DNA from: Euphorbia lathyris
Taxonomy: Eukaryota > Streptophyta > Magnoliopsida > Malpighiales > Euphorbiaceae
Reading direction: 5' to 3'
Length of the DNA stretch: 64,000 bases
NCBI RefSeq assembly: GCF_963576675.1
Contig: NC_088916.1
Span: 22,791,501-22,855,500, forward strand
The notes under the pieces were generated by a model that was not told where the DNA came from, made no database searches, and saw only the letters and a program-made list of their open reading frames with translations. The first letter of the stretch is position 1, and every line of letters starts with the position of its first letter. The position numbers were made by a program, and so were the translations under genes. Below are positions 10,843-22,506 of this stretch, piece after piece.

Positions 10843-13293
10843 TTACCCTTCTGAGACCAAACCATTGTACAACCAATTTCTCATTATTAGGAACGCCTGC
10901 TCTGCATCCGTATCCTCCACGGGGGAGTTCGGCCGATGCGCAAACCCGTGCTCTCTCCTTTCAAAAATAACTACCTTTGATCCATCATCCATACTTTCCT
11001 CCATACTTTTAAGTACATCAACTGAGCAAAGTGGATCATTGTCCCCTGAAATTAACAGTACCGGAACCTTTATAGTAGAAGCTAAAGATGTATCCATCCT
11101 TGTACCGTAAAAGGAGACTCCAACTCCGAAACTAACTCCCCCGTCTCGTGATAGAACCTCTATTACACGACCACCTCCAAAGCAAAACCCGATTATGCCA
11201 AGCTTCTTTGAGATTCCTGCAGCTAAAAATTTATCAGCCATCCATTTTGCTGCTGCTGTAATGTCCTTTGCAACCCTGCTGGGTTCTTGTGCTGCTATCC
11301 ACTTTTCTAATGTAGTCCCTGACCGCTCTTTTGACCATGGGTCTCCACGGAATAAGTCAGGAACTAGGACACTGCAGTTCAACTTAATGGACTCAGTTAT
11401 AGGCATTGGAATCAATCCTAATTGAGCTTCCCTAACTAGCATAAAAGAATCTTCACCATAAAGCAGAAACAGCATAACAAAATTGGTAAAATGATAGGCA
11501 GATGCATATGATTGTTCATTTACAGTTTCAAGGTTAAGCAAACTTACTTATAGCCATTACAAGCAACACGATATGCGAAGTCTCGAGTAGATGAATCTTC
11601 AAACCCAAAAATATCAGACAAGAGCAGAATGCCAATGCCATTGTTATTTTTCACTGCCTTGAAGAGATACGCACGGATTGTATCAGCACCCTCCCCGATT
11701 GAGAGTTCTACTCCATTGACTAACTCACATGCTTCATCATTTATGTCATCTTCAACTTTCAACAGGTTACACGAAACTCTGTGGGTAACATTCTCTATAG
11801 CTGATCTCGGAGAATTCAAATTGCAATTTTTCTGAACATGAACTGAATCTTTAAAGTCAAAACTTGCATACTTTTAACCATACCAAGCATATAATCTATA
11901 GCATTTGCATCTTTGTAAAATTTGAATAAATATGAAAAGTTACCACAAAATTAATGTTCAATACATCAAGTTTAAAAGTTTCAACAAGACCAGACTGAAT
12001 AAACCACCATAGTTAAATAATTTTTGAGTGAAAAAGATGAAAAGTTACTGGTCTTCATTGCTTATATTCACGCATCATCAATGAAGATATAATGTCACCA
12101 GATTGACAAGAACATGAAGCATTGTTGTAAATTTAGGGGGGATGAATAAGTTGATTCTTGAGATGGTCCAAAAAGGGTAGTTCATTTTGGTATATGTTGG
12201 CATGAAAAGCTTTTTGTTTGCTTGGGGCTATTGAATTCTCGAGGAGAATGGAAGATGAGGATGCTCAATTTTCAAGTGTAGCTTTGAGTTTTTCCATTGC
12301 TATGGGTTGAGTTCATCCGAGAAGGGGTGGATAAAGCAGACAACAAAGCAGCCAAGTTTGAAATGGTCGTGCTACTTTCCAAGACATGTCTAGAGCACTA
12401 GTTGCCCATCTAAAACAAACAAGGAACGAGAAAGAAAAAGCGGATGACTAGATAGACCATCTGGATTTCTAGACATCCCGGTTTGGCCTCCTAAGGCGAA
12501 AAGGCCCCATTTGAATTCCTAGACAGCATCTTAATGCTTCTATTGCTTGAGGGGGCTATGATGAATCATAGACAACCCATCAAATTATGAATGAGCATCC
12601 ATTTCTGGCCTCCAACAACACAAAGACGTTCTATTTTCTTATTCTGTTCTTATCCTATTGACCATCTAAAGACTGCTTTATCCTATGTTGTTCCCATATA
12701 ATTTTAGGTGGACTCTAGTACATCAATAGTACCTTTACTTGTTTGAACTCATGATAGTTAGATGTCTAAAACTTGAGGAAATAAACTTCTCACAAATCCA
12801 ATCTCATAGAATTCAAATAATAAAAATTTCCAACATTGGGTAAAAGTTCAATCACATCTTCCATGATAAGAAAGTGACTGTTTGTTTTAATTTTTATCCA
12901 TTTTTGTCAAGAAGAGAGCTGAACCCTTGATCTCAACTCAACTTCCCTGCCAACCCCTGGACCCTGGCTAGCCTAAACTCTCCATTTCGCAGCTAAAGAA
13001 TATAAGCGCTCAAATTGCCCCAAACTCAAATATGCAAAAATCCGGAACAAGCACAGAATAAGATGAATTCATGATTTTTCACTGGCAACAAGTTAAGCAT
13101 CGTAGAAATTTAAGCTGCAAAATTTAAATTTGAAGTAGGATTAACAACGTACAAAAGGAGGAGGAGGAGGAGAAAGCAAAGGAAAAGAAGAGTTCCGCAG
13201 GAGGCTAAAGTGGCGCTGAAGAGATGATGTTGTGGTGGTAGAGACCCAAATTGACGAGGGAAGAGATGCGACGGAGACCGAGGCCAGTCTCAT
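10843..13293 (-). CDS. Dienelactone hydrolase family protein, probably plastidic
   Basis: Three exons are inferred: 13293-13153, 11831-11548 and 11371-10843, giving 317 residues with all phases joining. Donors are GTACGT and GTAAGT; acceptors are TTCAG and CTGCAG. Exon 1 encodes a Ser/Thr/Pro-rich, acid-free stretch of about 47 residues typical of a plastid transit peptide. The rest is an alpha/beta hydrolase of the dienelactone hydrolase (carboxymethylenebutenolidase-like) family. The nucleophile Cys205 lies in GFCFGG, the acid is probably Asp254 in SGDNDPL, and His283 lies in EHGFAHRP. Bacterial relatives hydrolyse dienelactone; the plant substrate is not known from sequence. The reading frame looks intact. 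Open frames that read into the introns (for example to 11,541) are artefacts. The exact start and the 5' untranslated intron (TTTCAG just upstream) are inferred. Confidence 0.8.
11832..13152 (-). other. Intron 1 of the hydrolase gene (1.3 kb)
   Basis: This stretch lies between the transit-peptide exon and the catalytic exons. It holds no recognisable gene. It is less AT-rich than the flanking MITE regions, with some degenerate text around 12,180-12,620 that could be an old insertion of unknown type. Confidence 0.6.
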
Positions 13294-13905
13294 AGCAGCA
13301 ACCTTACCTGAAACAGATAATGCAATTACAAAACAAGAAAAATATCTCTCACTTCCAAATTAGATATTCCTTTCCAGTCTTCAAGATAATATGTATTGTA
13401 GCCTCACATTTTTTCTCCAGTTTTTTGTTTTTAGGTTGCTTTTGGCAAAAATGTAGTATTTAGTTTTACAACTTTTTTATATTTTCTTTCAAGTCCTTTT
13501 TAACAAATTTAATTTAGTTTTGGCATTCTAATATAAACATTTTGGGCAACTTATCCACCTTGTATCTCTTTAATTTCTTTCAGTTAATCGAATTTTCATG
13601 TATTTTATAAGTCAAGATTAGGATGATAAACTGAGTTCGAGTCCTATTGTCTGCAGCATACTTTGTTTGAAAACGTAACCATCCAAAAACGCCATTACAA
13701 GGAGTAGATGCAGCAGTAAAATTGTACAAAAACCATTATCAGAGTACAATTATGATTCTCGTATAGCTAATTACAACTAATTGGTTCAATCTTGTTTCCA
13801 AAACTAAACCAATAACTTTAGCTAAATAACAGAAAGTAACTAATCAGCAATCAGACAGCAAACTAGTCTGGTACTTCATAGTTCTTGGATCCTAATGTTC
13901 ATGCT
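13294..13905. other. Spacer between NLR 3' end and hydrolase 5' end
   Basis: Both neighbouring genes are on the minus strand, so this must contain the NLR 3' untranslated region and the hydrolase promoter and 5' leader. TTTCAG followed by GTAAG just upstream of the hydrolase ATG (about 13,307-13,316) suggests a leader intron. No coding sequence is seen. Confidence 0.5.
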
Positions 13906-16900
13906 CTAATAATCGCAGTACCGAAACATAACAGAAGGCACATGTTTAACTTTATGGTAATCCTCTCCTCCATTTTCTACCCTGTTCTTGAATGCTTTAA
14001 GCATTGATCTTATCTCCATTTCCTGAAGGGGTTTGATGAATCTTAATCCATCAGGAACCATTTTCATGGATGTACAATTTGAGATCCGTAAACGGCAGAG
14101 ATTAGACAATGCTCCTTCTTCCACTTTCCACTCTTCTAGATTGCCCAAGTCACTAAGAGACAGAAACTTCAGCTGTGGGAAACCTTTGTCTGAACAAGCT
14201 ATCACTGTTCCAAGGAACGAATCCATCTGTAAACTCAGAATTCTTAAATTCGGCAGCTTCTCCACTGTAACCATTGGATCTTCCATGAGTCTAGATCCCT
14301 GTAGGTTCAACTTGACGAGGTTTGAAGGAAATTGGTGCCACTCTGGTAGCTTCTTTATCTGCCCTTCTATATGTAGCTTGTAAAGATGAGGACATCCTGT
14401 TATTACTTGAACTACTGTAGGATCTTCATTGCTCACAAAGGATAAAGATTCCAGATGGGTGAATTTAACACCAACAGATTTGAATAACAGTCCGAATTTC
14501 GGATCATCTATTACTAGTTTCCTGAGATTTTTCAGACTTAGTAGATCTTTCACATTGCATTTTTCTGCAGGAAAGTTCACTAGTGTTTGCAAGCTGCTCA
14601 AGTTGACCAACTGCCATTTATCTGAATCGTCACCGCAAGACTCGGGAAGATACAAATGCCTCAGTCTCAGCATCTTCGATATTACATTTGGAATTAGTAC
14701 CATTGAATTCCAAGTCAGAAGGTCTAGGGTCTCTAAGTACCTCAAGTTGCCTATAGAGAATGGCAATTCATCTATATCAGTATCCCTCAAGCTTAAGAAT
14801 CTCAAGTGGATCAGCTTGCCTATTTCTTTCGGTAACTTTCCATTGTTTCCCTGAATTCCTCCAATATCTAAGACCCTGAGAAACTGAAAGCTGTTAAAAA
14901 CTGATTTTATTGATCCCCATTTTTCTACTTGACATGCTTTTTCACGGAAATACAAGAGAGACCTTAACTGGGAATTCTTTCTGTACCGCGAGGGGATAAA
15001 ACTTTTAAGGTCTCCATCCAAAATGACAGCAAGCCTGCGAAGTCTACCAGTTGATTTTGCTTCACTCGACATAAACGACGGAAAAGAACAGCCTGGATTA
15101 TCATTTCTGTGCAACTGATAGAAAATCTCAAGGAAATTTTCCTGCTTTGCCTTTGACAAGCATAGATCTCGCATAAGATCATGCATTCGACAAGTACGGA
15201 TCCTTCCAGTTGAGCCTCTTTCTACTACCTGAACCATACATCTTTCCACCAACTCATCTAAGTATCTCTGTGCTACATCCTCCATTTCTTCATTGTGTGA
15301 AACTGTGATGAACCCCTCTGCAATCCACATCCAGATCAATTTTTTAGTAGGTATTTCATAATCTTCTGGGAAATGAGCCAAGTGAAGGAAGCACGGTTTC
15401 AATTGATACGGCAGTTCATGGTAACTTAAAGCTAAAACCTCTGATACTCCAAATAGTTGTTCACGGCCTCTGCCTCTCCTCAAGTGCGCAATAATATTTC
15501 GGCGAACTGTATCCCACTCGAGAATGGTTGTTTTAGTTGCCAGTAGTCCTCCAAGCACAATGATAGCCAGTGGCAATCCTGTACATTTCCCGATCATTTC
15601 CCTACCTAACTTCTCCATTCGTGCTCCAGTTCTAGTGTCTGCAACAAATGTAAGTGACATCTATAACTATAATCATAACAACGAGAACAATGAACAGTTA
15701 CAGCCAGCTGATACTAATGAATTGAAACACACCCAAATCTCATATTCCTCACAGAAATCCAGATTAATAATCTTGATAAATAATGAACAACACAAACATG
15801 CTTAACAAAAATAAATAAATAAAAGTAGAGGAAACGTTAGTCATGTGTTTTCAATTTCATAGTCTGCTGTAACTAATAAATTTCATAGTACTGTCTATTG
15901 CAGAATAGTGATTCTGTTCCCTCATTTTTGAAGAAGAATGGTAAATCAATATCAAAATGCAATCCAATGGCAGTTGAGAGAGCTCATGTATTAATGAATC
16001 CTAATCACCTCCTACACATTTGACTTTGCAGTAACACTTCAGTGCGCTTTTAATTATATTTTTCATAACATTTATAGCATAAATTGTGGAATCTTTGCAA
16101 CATCTATATCATGTTGTATAACGTGAAATTGCAGCTCTGATTACTGAGGTAAACTTCTAAACTTTGCCTAAGAACATGCTATGTGAATTCATATTATGTT
16201 ACTTTATTATTGGAAAACAAGTACTAATGACCCAATATTCAATCAAGCATGTAATCAAGAACATTACAAGTACCTGGAAAAGCCTTCCTTTTGAACAATT
16301 CCCAGCTTTCTTCATCATTCAAATATCCAGGCTGATGAAGAAAACAAGTTGGATCTGGATACAATGCAACATCTTTAATGCGAGTTGTAAGCAAGATTTT
16401 GCTGCCAGATTTACCAATTCCACAAGGAAAAGCTGGACGCAGGTTGTTCCAAGTCTCAGCAGTCCAAATATCATCCAATATCACCAAACATTTCTTCTCT
16501 TGTTGAACTTGATAAAGCATTTTAACAAGTTCATCATCTCTTAAACTGGATATTTCCCCCCTCTGCTCTTTCGAAGGATTAATCAATTTAAACAAAATTC
16601 CTTCCCAAACATCCCTACTTTGACACTGTTGAGATATATAAGCCCAAGCAAAAGCATCAAAATGATGTCTCACATCATTATCATGGTAAATCTTCTTAGC
16701 AAGAGTAGTCTTCCCAAGCCCGCCCATTCCATATATTGAAACAACACTTTTCTCACTTTTCACCAGTTTTTCCACCAAAATTCCCACATCTTCTTCCAAT
16801 CCAACTACATCTTCTTCAATATGAGAATAAGTCCGCCTCAAATGATGCTGCCTTCCCGCAGGTACTGAAGAAGTGAAATTTTCTCTAGGCTGAATTCCAA

Positions 16901-17303
16901 AAGTCTGCAAGCTTGTAGTGAGATCAGAAATTCTGGATTTAATATTTTGAATCTCTATCCCAACCTTGTAAACTTCAATAGATTCTTGGGCAATGGTAGC
17001 ATACCTTTTGATTACATTAACTACGCCGGATCTACTTCTCCTTAAAGCAACTTTGAGGGCGTATTCTTCGATGATATCCTCCACATCATAAGAAGCTTCT
17101 CTGATTTCAGAAATCCAATTGCGAAGAGTTTCTTTATCTTCTTCCTCTTGTCTTGAATCGGCATCTTTTAAGAAGGATTGCATCCGCTGTAGAGCAAGCT
17201 GCATACCAATCACTTCATCCTTTACTCCGTCTAGGAAAGCTGCTTCCTGAAGGAGCAAGTCAGTCAATGTTTGTACCACACCTGATACTGCAGATTCAGC
17301 CAT
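13906..17303 (-). CDS. CC-NBS-LRR (NLR) disease resistance protein, RPP13/RPP8-like
   Basis: Two exons, 17303-16274 and 15638-13906, are joined through a 635-bp intron (CCAG/GTAC donor, TTGTTGCAG acceptor). They encode 920 residues. Residues 1-130 form an Rx-type coiled coil with VEDIIEEY in place of the classical EDVID motif. The NB-ARC domain has the P-loop GMGGLGKTT (192-200), kinase-2 LVILDDIW (273-280), SKILLTTR (301-308), GLPLA (364-368) and MHD (495-497). About 15 irregular leucine-rich repeats fill residues 540 to 900. All key nucleotide-binding residues are present and no stop or frameshift is seen, so it is likely functional. Proteins of this class are intracellular receptors for pathogen effectors. 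The intron falls between RNBS-C and GLPLA. The effector recognised cannot be inferred. Confidence 0.9.
15639..16273 (-). other. Intron of the NLR gene
   Basis: Spliced out between the aspartate codon halves (G/AC) at residue 344. It is AT-rich and has no insertion I can recognise. Short frames crossing it on either strand are artefacts. Confidence 0.85.
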
Positions 17304-18284
17304 GTTTGTTCTGTCCTAAGTTCGTATGGGTTGAGAAAATTGAATGAGATTAAAAATGAAAAATGAGCTTTCAACTGTGAAAAAGAGAGAAAATCCAAAG
17401 AAGGTTCAGAGAAAAGGGGAAGAAATATCAATGCCCAAAAGGTGGATAATTCTTATAAAAAAAATGTCTATTTTGAAAATAATTTTAATAAAAAGTTCCG
17501 GTTAAAAAAATTTAACCCTGTAATGTTATAAAAAAACCTGACATAATAATGAAACCGGTGAATGAATCACCGGTTTCATTTTTGCGAAGAAGCCGGTGTA
17601 TCATTCACCGGCTTCACCAACTTTGGACCGCTGCAGAATGGTAGACGGAGGAAGGAGGAAGATTCTTCAAGGATGGAGGCTAGGGTTTTATTTTACAAAA
17701 CTAAGGATATCTAATACAATTGTTACCAAGTCCTATTTGTAGTTGTAGTTTCGTGTCTAAACCTAGTCTAACTTGTTTCCCAATGCAAGTGGAAGTGGTG
17801 GACCGCAAATGTGAAGTCGTGGGGCCGGGAATCAGTATTTTTTACTGATTCCCAAAGGTTAGCTCGCCGAGCTGGCCTGCAGAGGCCAGTTCGATGGACT
17901 GGTGATGCCCAATTCACCGAACGACTATCGGGGGTCTCCGAGACGCAATTTTTATCCGAAATTGATCCCGTTTTAACCTGCACACTCATATAAACTCCAA
18001 AAAACATTAGTTCAAAGGCTAAATTGACCCACCGGTCATTAGATTTGAGTAAAAACTCCATTTGATGCGACCTTTGGTGGATCAATTAGCCGAAATAAAT
18101 GAGTGATAGTTCACGTGTGTGCTATTTTGGCAATATTTTGCCTGAAAACAATCAGAAACGGCTAGAAACTATAAAAGTAAATAGAACATGTACTAAAACT
18201 AAATAACACGCACACATGCATAAAAGTGTGAGAAATGCTCGCTTATTGAATGAAAACTAATCAAAACTATCCTAAAAACCGTAC
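17304..18284. other. NLR upstream region and GC-richer block
   Basis: The NLR promoter must lie in the first few hundred bases. Two hairpins are at 17,551-17,615. The block 17,800-18,080 is GC-richer than its surroundings and contains short palindromes such as AGCTCGCCGAGCT. It has open frames on both strands but no motif I know, so I do not call a gene. Confidence 0.4.
17551..17615. promoter_or_regulatory. Pair of related hairpins upstream of the NLR gene
   Basis: 17,551-17,577 is a perfect 11-bp inverted repeat (GAAACCGGTGA/TCACCGGTTTC) with a 5-base loop. 17,589-17,615 is a 10-bp inverted repeat (GAAGCCGGTG/CACCGGCTTC). The two share the CCGGTG core and lie 250-310 bp upstream of the NLR start codon. 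Function is unknown; they could be protein-binding sites or the relic of a small element. Confidence 0.5.
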
Positions 18285-20620
18285 CTACAGATAGGGGTTG
18301 TCGACCCCTATCATCCTTCCATGAAGAACTAGATCATTTGTACACCTAAATAGTAGAAATATTGTCACAAAACAAAATGGTCGACTTGTTCTACTTCTGC
18401 TTAAAACTTTCCAAAATTCCACATAACCAAAGCAATTGGCATCCCGTATAAGATGCATCGACATATAGAAAGCACCACAATTGGTTGTTTTTTCGAGCTC
18501 AATAAAAATAGCACCATTACCAAAATGAAATACATATCCAGAAGTGTTTTTACTATCATCAATGCTTCCAGCTAAGTCACTATCAGTATAACCAATGAGA
18601 TTAATAGGTGCATTAGCTTCGTAAAAGATACTATGATTAATTCCTTTAACATATCTCAAATTATATTGGCAGCCTCCCAATGATTAGACTAAGGTTTCTT
18701 CATGAATCTACTCATTAGGCTAACAGCATGCACGATATCAGGCATTATGGAAGTTAGATACAAAAGTTTCCAACAAGACTCCTGAACATGGTAGAATTAA
18801 CAAGTCTTCATTCACCTTCCTTAGATAGCTTCAATCCTGTGATGCATGAAGTAATTACTAGATTAACATTCTTCATCTTGAACTTCTTTAAAACTTCTTT
18901 TGCATAACTCTCTTGTGAAATAAAAGTTCTTTTATTTGATTAGTGAACTTCAATGCTAAGAAAATGATAAAGTTTTTCCAAATCTGCCATCTCAAAATCT
19001 ACCAACATCGAGTGCTTAAATTCATTCAACATATTCTCATTGTTTCACATGGAAATAAAATCATTGACACAGAGACTGACAACCATGAATCTTCCTTGAG
19101 AATCATGTTTAACATAGAGAATATGCCTATATGGACATTTCTGAAATTCATATTTCTCGAAGTAAGAATTGATACGACTATACAAGCTCTCAACGATTGC
19201 TTCAATCCGCATAAAGCTTTATTCAGCTTGTACACTTTATTTTCTTCTCCTTTTGATCAACATAGACTTCTTCTTTAAGAACCCCTTTCAAGAATGCAGA
19301 TTTTATATCCATTTGGAACAACTTCCAATTATTTTGAGATGCAAGAGAAATAATTAATTGAACAGTCTCAAGTATTGAAGCTGGAGCAAATACCTTTATA
19401 AAATCTTCTCATTCCTGTTGCTTATACCTTTTGCAACCAACCTTGCCTTGCGCTTGTTGAGAGATCCATTTGGATTCATTTTTGTCTTGTACACCCATTT
19501 TACTCCAATAGAGTTTTTGTATGGTGGTAAATCGATAAGTTCCCACGTATCATTCTTTTCAATTGAGTCAATTCCTTCTTTCATGGCTCGCCTCCATGTT
19601 TCTTCTTGATAAGCATCATCAAAAGAAAGATATTCTCTTGCAAAGAAGCAAAAAATACAGCTTCATTTTTCTCAACTTCATTAGTTTCATCATATATATC
19701 CCGTAGAATTCTCATTTTCTTTATCGGACTGGATGAAAACTTGATGAAGAAATTGGAGAAGTAGTTATCGAGCTGGATGAAGAAGAACTGTGTGAAGTAG
19801 GAGGACTTCCTTCTTGAGCATTATTTTCAGCATTATCAAACACTGCCTCTTCTTCTTCTAATGAAAAAATTGGCAAATTTTCTTTCTCAACTTCCTACTC
19901 CTCAAACAAGGAATTTTCATCAAACCGAACATCTCGGCTTATCACAATCTTCGTTGTCACCTGATTATACAACATGTACGCCTTGCTTCTTCCACTGTAG
20001 CTAATGAAAATACATTTCTCTAACTTGTCATCCGACTTTCTTCTCATTGCATTAGGAATATGAGAGTAAGCAACACTTCCAAATTCTTTTAGATGATGAA
20101 CGATAAGTTTTGCACCATACCATGCTTCATGTTGTGTGAAATTTTCCAAACTCCTTCTTGGTGACCTGTTTATAAGATAAACTACATAAGAAACAACTTC
20201 AGTCCAAAATCTTCTTGATAATCTCTTCCTTTTAAGAAGACATATTGTCATCTCCATAATTGTTCTATTTTTTTCTTTCACAAACACCATTTTATTGTGG
20301 TGTATGTCGGGTTTTCAGTTCATGCCGAATACCATGGTCTCTATAATATTTTTCAAGTTCATTTGAGAGATATTCACCTCCACGGTCAGTTCTCGGTGTG
20401 TTAATTTTTAGTCCAGTAAAATTCTCCACTTCTTCCTTAAAATCTCTGAATTTCTGGAAAGCTTCTGATTTTTCTTTGGCACAATACATCCAAACTTTTC
20501 GTGAGTAATCATCAATGAAAGAGATAAAATAACAGTTACATCCCTAAGATGAAACTGTTGTCGGACCACACAAATCTGAATGAAGGTAGAGTCGTTGTGT
20601 GGACTAAGTACAAGAAATAC
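18285..20620 (-). pseudogene. Decayed Copia retrotransposon pol
   Basis: Pieces of a Copia polyprotein run in order along the minus strand. The integrase core is near 20,600-20,290 (HSDLCGP, a degraded second-Asp segment TDRGGEYLS, then RHTPQ followed by a stop and VKEKNRT). Integrase C-terminal and linker follow (20,290-19,895). The reverse transcriptase start is at 19,584-19,396 (WVYKTK...KARLVAKG), with RT fragments around 19,235 (KALCGLKQS). The RNase H region is at 18,680-18,285 (YTDSDLAGS). Many frameshifts and stops separate these. No LTRs are visible. It is a different lineage from the two SIRE-type elements on the right and much older. Confidence 0.85.
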
Positions 20621-21696
20621 GAGGATTCTTTCAAAAAGACTGGAATGAATTCGAAAAATCAGGCACGCATAAGGAATATCAATACCCTTTCTAAAGAAAA
20701 TATTGAGCACCGCCATGACGCCTTGCGAACCAGCCAATTTTCTACATAGGTTTTCTAAATATTATTGGTGGTTTTCACCTGGTCAGTTATTGACCAATGA
20801 CTTTGGTCAGCCATTATTAGTTTTATGCTTATCACATGAGAGATTAAATCATCATAAGGCTTAAATCTAATAAACATAGATCTAACCGTTACTGATCAAA
20901 TTCACTTGGTCCATCACTAGGTGAAACTACTGAAATATTATTTAGTGTTCCATTGTGTAAAACACACAATTTTATAGTTGGAAAACAAGACCAATTTTAT
21001 ATGTCAATTTATACGCATAAAAAGTACATAACTGTATACAGAAAGCTTTAATTGGAAGATGATCCATCTAAAAAGTGTCTGATGAGTCTCGAACCGAAAA
21101 ATCGGACAAACTATAAAAAAAATACATAATCATTTTGTGTTTAGTTAAAAACAAAAATTTTAAAAACGTAAAATAAATAAAATTGCAAATCCCTAAAGAT
21201 AAATGAAATAAAGAAATTAAAAACATTTATAGTTACGCTTCCTCATTTTCGGGTCTTTAAATGCGTGCTTCGACCTCTAAAATTCGCCATTTTAATTAGT
21301 TTACACGTAAATACACATAACATAACTTAAATTACAATTAAATAAATTAAAATGAATTAAAATACAAATAAAAATAGGCAAATGATATACATATGTTTTC
21401 ATATATTTTCAATAAAAAACATAGAATCTTAATTCTAAAGCATTTATTTATATTAAAAATTTAATTTATTAACTAGTTTTTATTAGTATTTAATAATTTA
21501 ATTTTAAATATCAACAAATTTTATTGTAGATTTTTTTTGAAAACTAAATTAACACTAATAATAAAAGAACTCTAATAATAAAATAACTCTAGATTTTTTT
21601 TAAAACTGTAAATATCAAGACCATAAAAATAACAAAAATTTGGCTTTGGGTGTTGTCACTGCATCTACGTGCGATTTTGGATTTTAGGGATATTTA
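20621..21696. other. AT-rich non-coding stretch
   Basis: No gene seen. Around 20,790-20,930, 'ggtcagttattgaccaatg' and 'gatctaaccgttactgatc' resemble a small fold-back also present near 26,855-26,985. Confidence 0.4.
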
Positions 21697-21989
21697 GGCC
21701 TTGTTTGATAAACCACTTAATTGCTTAAATTAAAATGTTAAGCACTTATTTAATTTAAGTGCGTTTGATAACAGTTGTTTTTCCATCACTTAAATTAGTT
21801 AATTAAGTTAAAAACCACTTATTTTGATAAGTCAAAATATTTAACTTATCATTTTAAGTTAAACATTATCAACTAATATTTTTTTAAAAAATTAAATCAT
21901 TCAATATTTTCAGCACTTATAATATTCAGCACTTAAAATTCAGTACTTATTTTTTCAACACTTAATTTTCAGTTTTATCAAACAGCACC
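21697..21989. mobile_element. Tourist-like MITE
   Basis: Ends GGCCTTGTTTGATAAA and TTTATCAAACAGCACC are imperfect inverted repeats. TTA is duplicated at both sides (21694-21696, 21990-21992). It is AT-rich with 'agcacttattttt' repeats and no coding frame, 293 bp long. Confidence 0.75.
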
Positions 21990-22506
21990 TTAGACCCTTT
22001 TTGGTTTGTGTCAAAGACCATAAAATCACAATTCCAATAATAACATCAATTTGTTAAAAATTACTCTCTTTGTTCCCTCTGTTTCATAATACATATCTTT
22101 TAAAGTTAATGCACACTAATTAAGAAATACAATTAATTTTAAGTAAAAGACTTTGTTACCCTTGTATTAATTGTATCCACCAGTAACTTTATCTATTCCC
22201 AAGATAAAAAAAAGCCAACTTAAATAGGGGTATATTTGGTAAAAGTAAATTAATGTGCATAAATTGAAGCACAATGTCATGTATTGTGGAACACAAAATA
22301 TTCTCTAAAAAGACATGTATTGTGGAACGGATGGAGTAATATTTTGTTGTGTTACTGTTATAAACAATATGAAATTAAAATCAATTGAAGTTAATTTGAA
22401 TGGTTAAAGATTTCAAATTACTTGAATTAGGATCTACATAAAGAATATCCGATGAATTTCGAACTGAATAAAAAAAAAACAATCTGAAATTAAAAGAATT
22501 AAACTA
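21990..22506. other. AT-rich non-coding stretch
   Basis: No gene. 22,070-22,345 reads like a further MITE: 'ccctctgtttcataatacatatctttt' pairs roughly with 'agacatgtattgtggaacggatggagtaat'. This is Stowaway-like wording, but the boundaries are not firm. Confidence 0.4.

Noticed and set aside
11372..11541. Open frame extending the hydrolase catalytic exon upstream
   Set aside because: It reads through the intron. GT at 11,547-11,546 and AG at 11,373-11,372 remove it and restore the family sequence N-VLVPDLFRGDPW.
14033..14854. Plus-strand frames of 116 and 141 codons within the NLR exon
   Set aside because: They are antisense shadows of the leucine-rich repeats.
15639..15660. Independent start of the second NLR frame at 15,660
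   Set aside because: The 584-codon frame begins inside the intron; the AG at 15,640-15,639 joins exon 2 to the CC-NBS exon in phase.
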